A DNA stretch of 8,379 nt from Flammeovirgaceae bacterium UBA4659 (lineage in GTDB: Bacteria > Bacteroidota > Bacteroidia > Cytophagales > Cyclobacteriaceae), in assembly GCA_002405445.1 (NCBI GenBank), contig DHLV01000300.1, positions 1-8,379 on the forward strand. Reading direction: 5' to 3'. Position numbers and translations under genes: made by a program. Below are positions 6,608 through 8,379 of this stretch, piece by piece; the stretch's first letter is position 1, and each line of letters starts with the position of its first letter. Under the pieces are notes generated by a model that saw nothing but the letters and a program-made list of their open reading frames with translations, was not told where the DNA came from and did no database searches.

Positions 6608-8206
6608 TTACCGTTTTTTCAAACTGGTCAGCTCTTCTGACTGCACCAGGGAGCCTTGTGCATTGTATGTTTCTTTCTTTACCACCAGGTTCGCTTTGGC
6701 GCTCAGGTAGGTGTACAGCCTGGATGAGTCGCTCCACTGTTTTTGAAATACGAACACATTCAATGATTCTCCGCTTTTCAAAATCATCGAAGGCAAAATC
6801 TCCTTCAGGCATTGCCGGTACTTTCCGTTTTCATCTTCGCCATCTTTGCAAAAGCCGGGTTTATTCAATTCAAACAGTTCATTTCCAATGATGAGAATGT
6901 TTTTCTTACGGTAAACAGAAACAATATCAGGGGCGCTGGTTTCTTGTGCGGTCATTGCCCAGTTAGAAAATTGATTTCCTTCATAATGTCTGACCCAAAC
7001 AGAAAACGATTTGACCTTCCCGTTTTCAAACCTTTGGTAGGTGGCTTCCTGAACCTCCACCAGGTTCCGGCTGAGGAAAATGAGGGAAAATGGTACAACA
7101 AAAAAAGTCATGAGAACGTATGAGAATCCTACTAACCGATAGCGAAGGGTCAACCTGCCCAATTTGTTGGCAAGCCTTACCGGAATGTCTTTGACAAAAG
7201 GAGTAGGAAGGAAGATCAGCACACCAATCAGGTTGAAAAGGAAATGTGCAATGGCAATGCTGATGGCTGCGTTGGAGTTGAAACTGGAGGCAATGAAGGC
7301 AGTGATGGTGGTGCCAATATTGGCTCCCAAAATGAAAGGAGTCGCAGCTTTTAATCTGACCACCTTTTTTGCAACCAACGGCACTACCAATGAGGTGGTG
7401 ACGGTGCTCGACCGAATTGCAGCGGTGGTGAGCAATCCCCAACCAAAAGACTTGAGCGTGTTCTTAAAGAAGAATTGCTGAAATCTGCCCGGTGAGGTGA
7501 GCCCCAGTATGTTGGTGATGATTTTTCGAAAAAAAAGGATTGAACCAAACAGCAGGCCTATGGCCATCACCACTGTCCAAAAACTATTTGAGATGTTTTT
7601 CACCAGCCACCGAACGAAAGGATCAAACAGGCTGGCGAGCCAAGACATGTGTGGAGTGGTGTTGGCGTTTGGCTGTACAAAAAAGAAGTTTGCCATCGCT
7701 TGCGAAAGCCCGGATAAAAATCCGAAGTAGTACTCAAGTGGGAATAATATGGCAACCGTTAGGATGTTGAAGAAGTCGTGATATGTGCCAGCGGCCACCG
7801 CGCGCCTGAATTCTTTCTTTTTGGTAATAAAACTCAGTGACACAATGGTGCTGGTGATGGTAGTGCCAACATTGGCACCCATAATGATGGGTACGGCACC
7901 TTGCAGGGAAATAGACCCCGTTGCTACAAGGGCCACTACCATTGAGGTAGTTGCAGAACTGCTCTGGATGATGGCGGTGAAAAGTAAACCGATGAACAAG
8001 CCCGCGAAAGGGTTGGCAGTAGCGAGGATGATGAGATCGGTAATGGATTTGCCAGCCTGTTGCAGGGCTGCAATCATGAGATCGAGAGAAAACAAAAATA
8101 TGAGCAAAGCTGCAATAATATAGGCAGTGTTGCGCAGGTACACACGCCACTTTTGCTGTGGAGGTGCAGATGGGGATTCAGATTGAACGACAGGTGGCAG
8201 TACCAT
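6608..8206 (-). CDS. Na+/phosphate symporter-family membrane protein
   Basis: A 532-residue inner-membrane protein of the Na/Pi cotransporter family (NptA/SLC34-like, Pfam PF02690), expected to bring phosphate into the cell with Na+. It has the inverted-repeat architecture: repeat 1 carries QSSSATT (81-87) followed by GANVGTT (110-116); repeat 2 carries RSSTVTT (265-271) followed by GANIGTT (294-300). About eight to ten hydrophobic segments span residues 27-378. The first is preceded by a polar Pro/Ser-rich tail. Residues about 382-532 form a soluble domain with two cysteines (453, 466); it does not look like the PhoU-like helices found at the C-terminus of many bacterial relatives. Odd point: the conserved Gln of the second QSS motif is Arg265 (codon CGG, one base from CAG). 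This could alter substrate or ion handling, so 'phosphate transporter' is a family call. ATG at 8206 is 47 bases after the rdgB stop, suggesting cotranscription. Confidence 0.87.
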   Translation of the reverse strand: MVLPPVVQSESPSAPPQQKWRVYLRNTAYIIAALLIFLFSLDLMIAALQQAGKSITDLIILATANPFAGLFIGLLFTAIIQSSSATTSMVVALVATGSISLQGAVPIIMGANVGTTITSTIVSLSFITKKKEFRRAVAAGTYHDFFNILTVAILFPLEYYFGFLSGLSQAMANFFFVQPNANTTPHMSWLASLFDPFVRWLVKNISNSFWTVVMAIGLLFGSILFFRKIITNILGLTSPGRFQQFFFKNTLKSFGWGLLTTAAIRSSTVTTSLVVPLVAKKVVRLKAATPFILGANIGTTITAFIASSFNSNAAISIAIAHFLFNLIGVLIFLPTPFVKDIPVRLANKLGRLTLRYRLVGFSYVLMTFFVVPFSLIFLSRNLVEVQEATYQRFENGKVKSFSVWVRHYEGNQFSNWAMTAQETSAPDIVSVYRKKNILIIGNELFELNKPGFCKDGEDENGKYRQCLKEILPSMILKSGESLNVFVFQKQWSDSSRLYTYLSAKANLVVKKETYNAQGSLVQSEELTSLKKR

Positions 8207-8253
8207 GCGTTCGGTAAAGATAATGGAGTTCGGGTAAATTGCCGTTCGGCCAG

Positions 8254-8379
8254 CTAACCCGCTGGGGCATTAAGCTGTGGCAGGTTGGAAGTTGTGGCAA
8301 GAAAATTGATCAACGCCTTCCATGCCACCGAACGGTGGCTGATCTTGTTTTTTTCGTCAATAGTAAATTCAGCCAGTGT
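8254..8379 (-). CDS. rdgB: XTP/dITP diphosphatase (RdgB/HAM1), C-terminal part
   Basis: Partial gene: the window edge cuts it, leaving the last 41 codons and a TAG at 8256-8254. The residues TLAEFTIDEKNKISHRSVAW match the C-terminal signature of the RdgB/HAM1 family, in which the E-x-x-x-(D/E)EK-x-x-ISHR block ends the nucleotide-binding site. The enzyme hydrolyses dITP, ITP and XTP to monophosphates in the cytoplasm, keeping deaminated purines out of DNA and RNA. A short hydrophobic helix and a ragged tail follow, as is usual. The stop is 47 bases before the symporter start. Identification rests on this one block, so it is good but not absolute. Confidence 0.85.
   Translation of the reverse strand, partial: TLAEFTIDEKNKISHRSVAWKALINFLATTSNLPQLNAPAG

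Noticed and set aside
8328..8341. Perfect CCACCG-TT-CGGTGG palindrome (minus strand) near the right edge
   Set aside because: It lies inside the conserved SHRSVAW codons of the rdgB fragment, so protein constraint explains it well enough.

Overview
The window looks like chromosomal DNA from a Bacteroidota bacterium, most likely of the order Cytophagales. This is an inference from moderate GC content, gene starts without Shine-Dalgarno sequences but with A/T-rich leaders, a secreted amidohydrolase with a TolB-type propeller (a common architecture in this group), and the style of the PyrH and RRF proteins. No RNA genes, CRISPR arrays, intact insertion sequences or phage genes were found.

Layout, left to right: 1-271 is a non-coding leader with two short dyads. 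272-1039 (+) encodes a DHRS4-like short-chain dehydrogenase. It converges on a very large minus-strand gene (1110-4484) encoding an exported protein with an N-terminal beta-propeller and a C-terminal amidohydrolase. The two stop codons are separated by a strong inverted repeat that probably ends transcription from both sides. 4485-5202 is a 718-base gap with no convincing gene; it holds A/T-run inverted repeats, a hairpin just after frr, and a short stretch that reads like broken protein-coding sequence.

The right half is a minus-strand run, in transcription order: the 3' end of an rdgB-type nucleotide pyrophosphatase (8254-8379, cut by the window edge), a Na+/phosphate symporter-family membrane protein (6608-8206), pyrH (UMP kinase, 5828-6532) and frr (ribosome recycling factor, 5203-5757). 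Gaps of 47, 75 and 70 bases fit a loose operon. Three of these genes are housekeeping functions (nucleotide-pool cleaning, UTP/CTP supply, ribosome recycling), and the transporter may supply phosphate.

Nothing here amounts to a clearly new system. The points most worth a second look are an Arg in place of the conserved Gln in the second signature motif of the symporter, its unassigned C-terminal soluble domain, and the unexplained gap between frr and the amidohydrolase.
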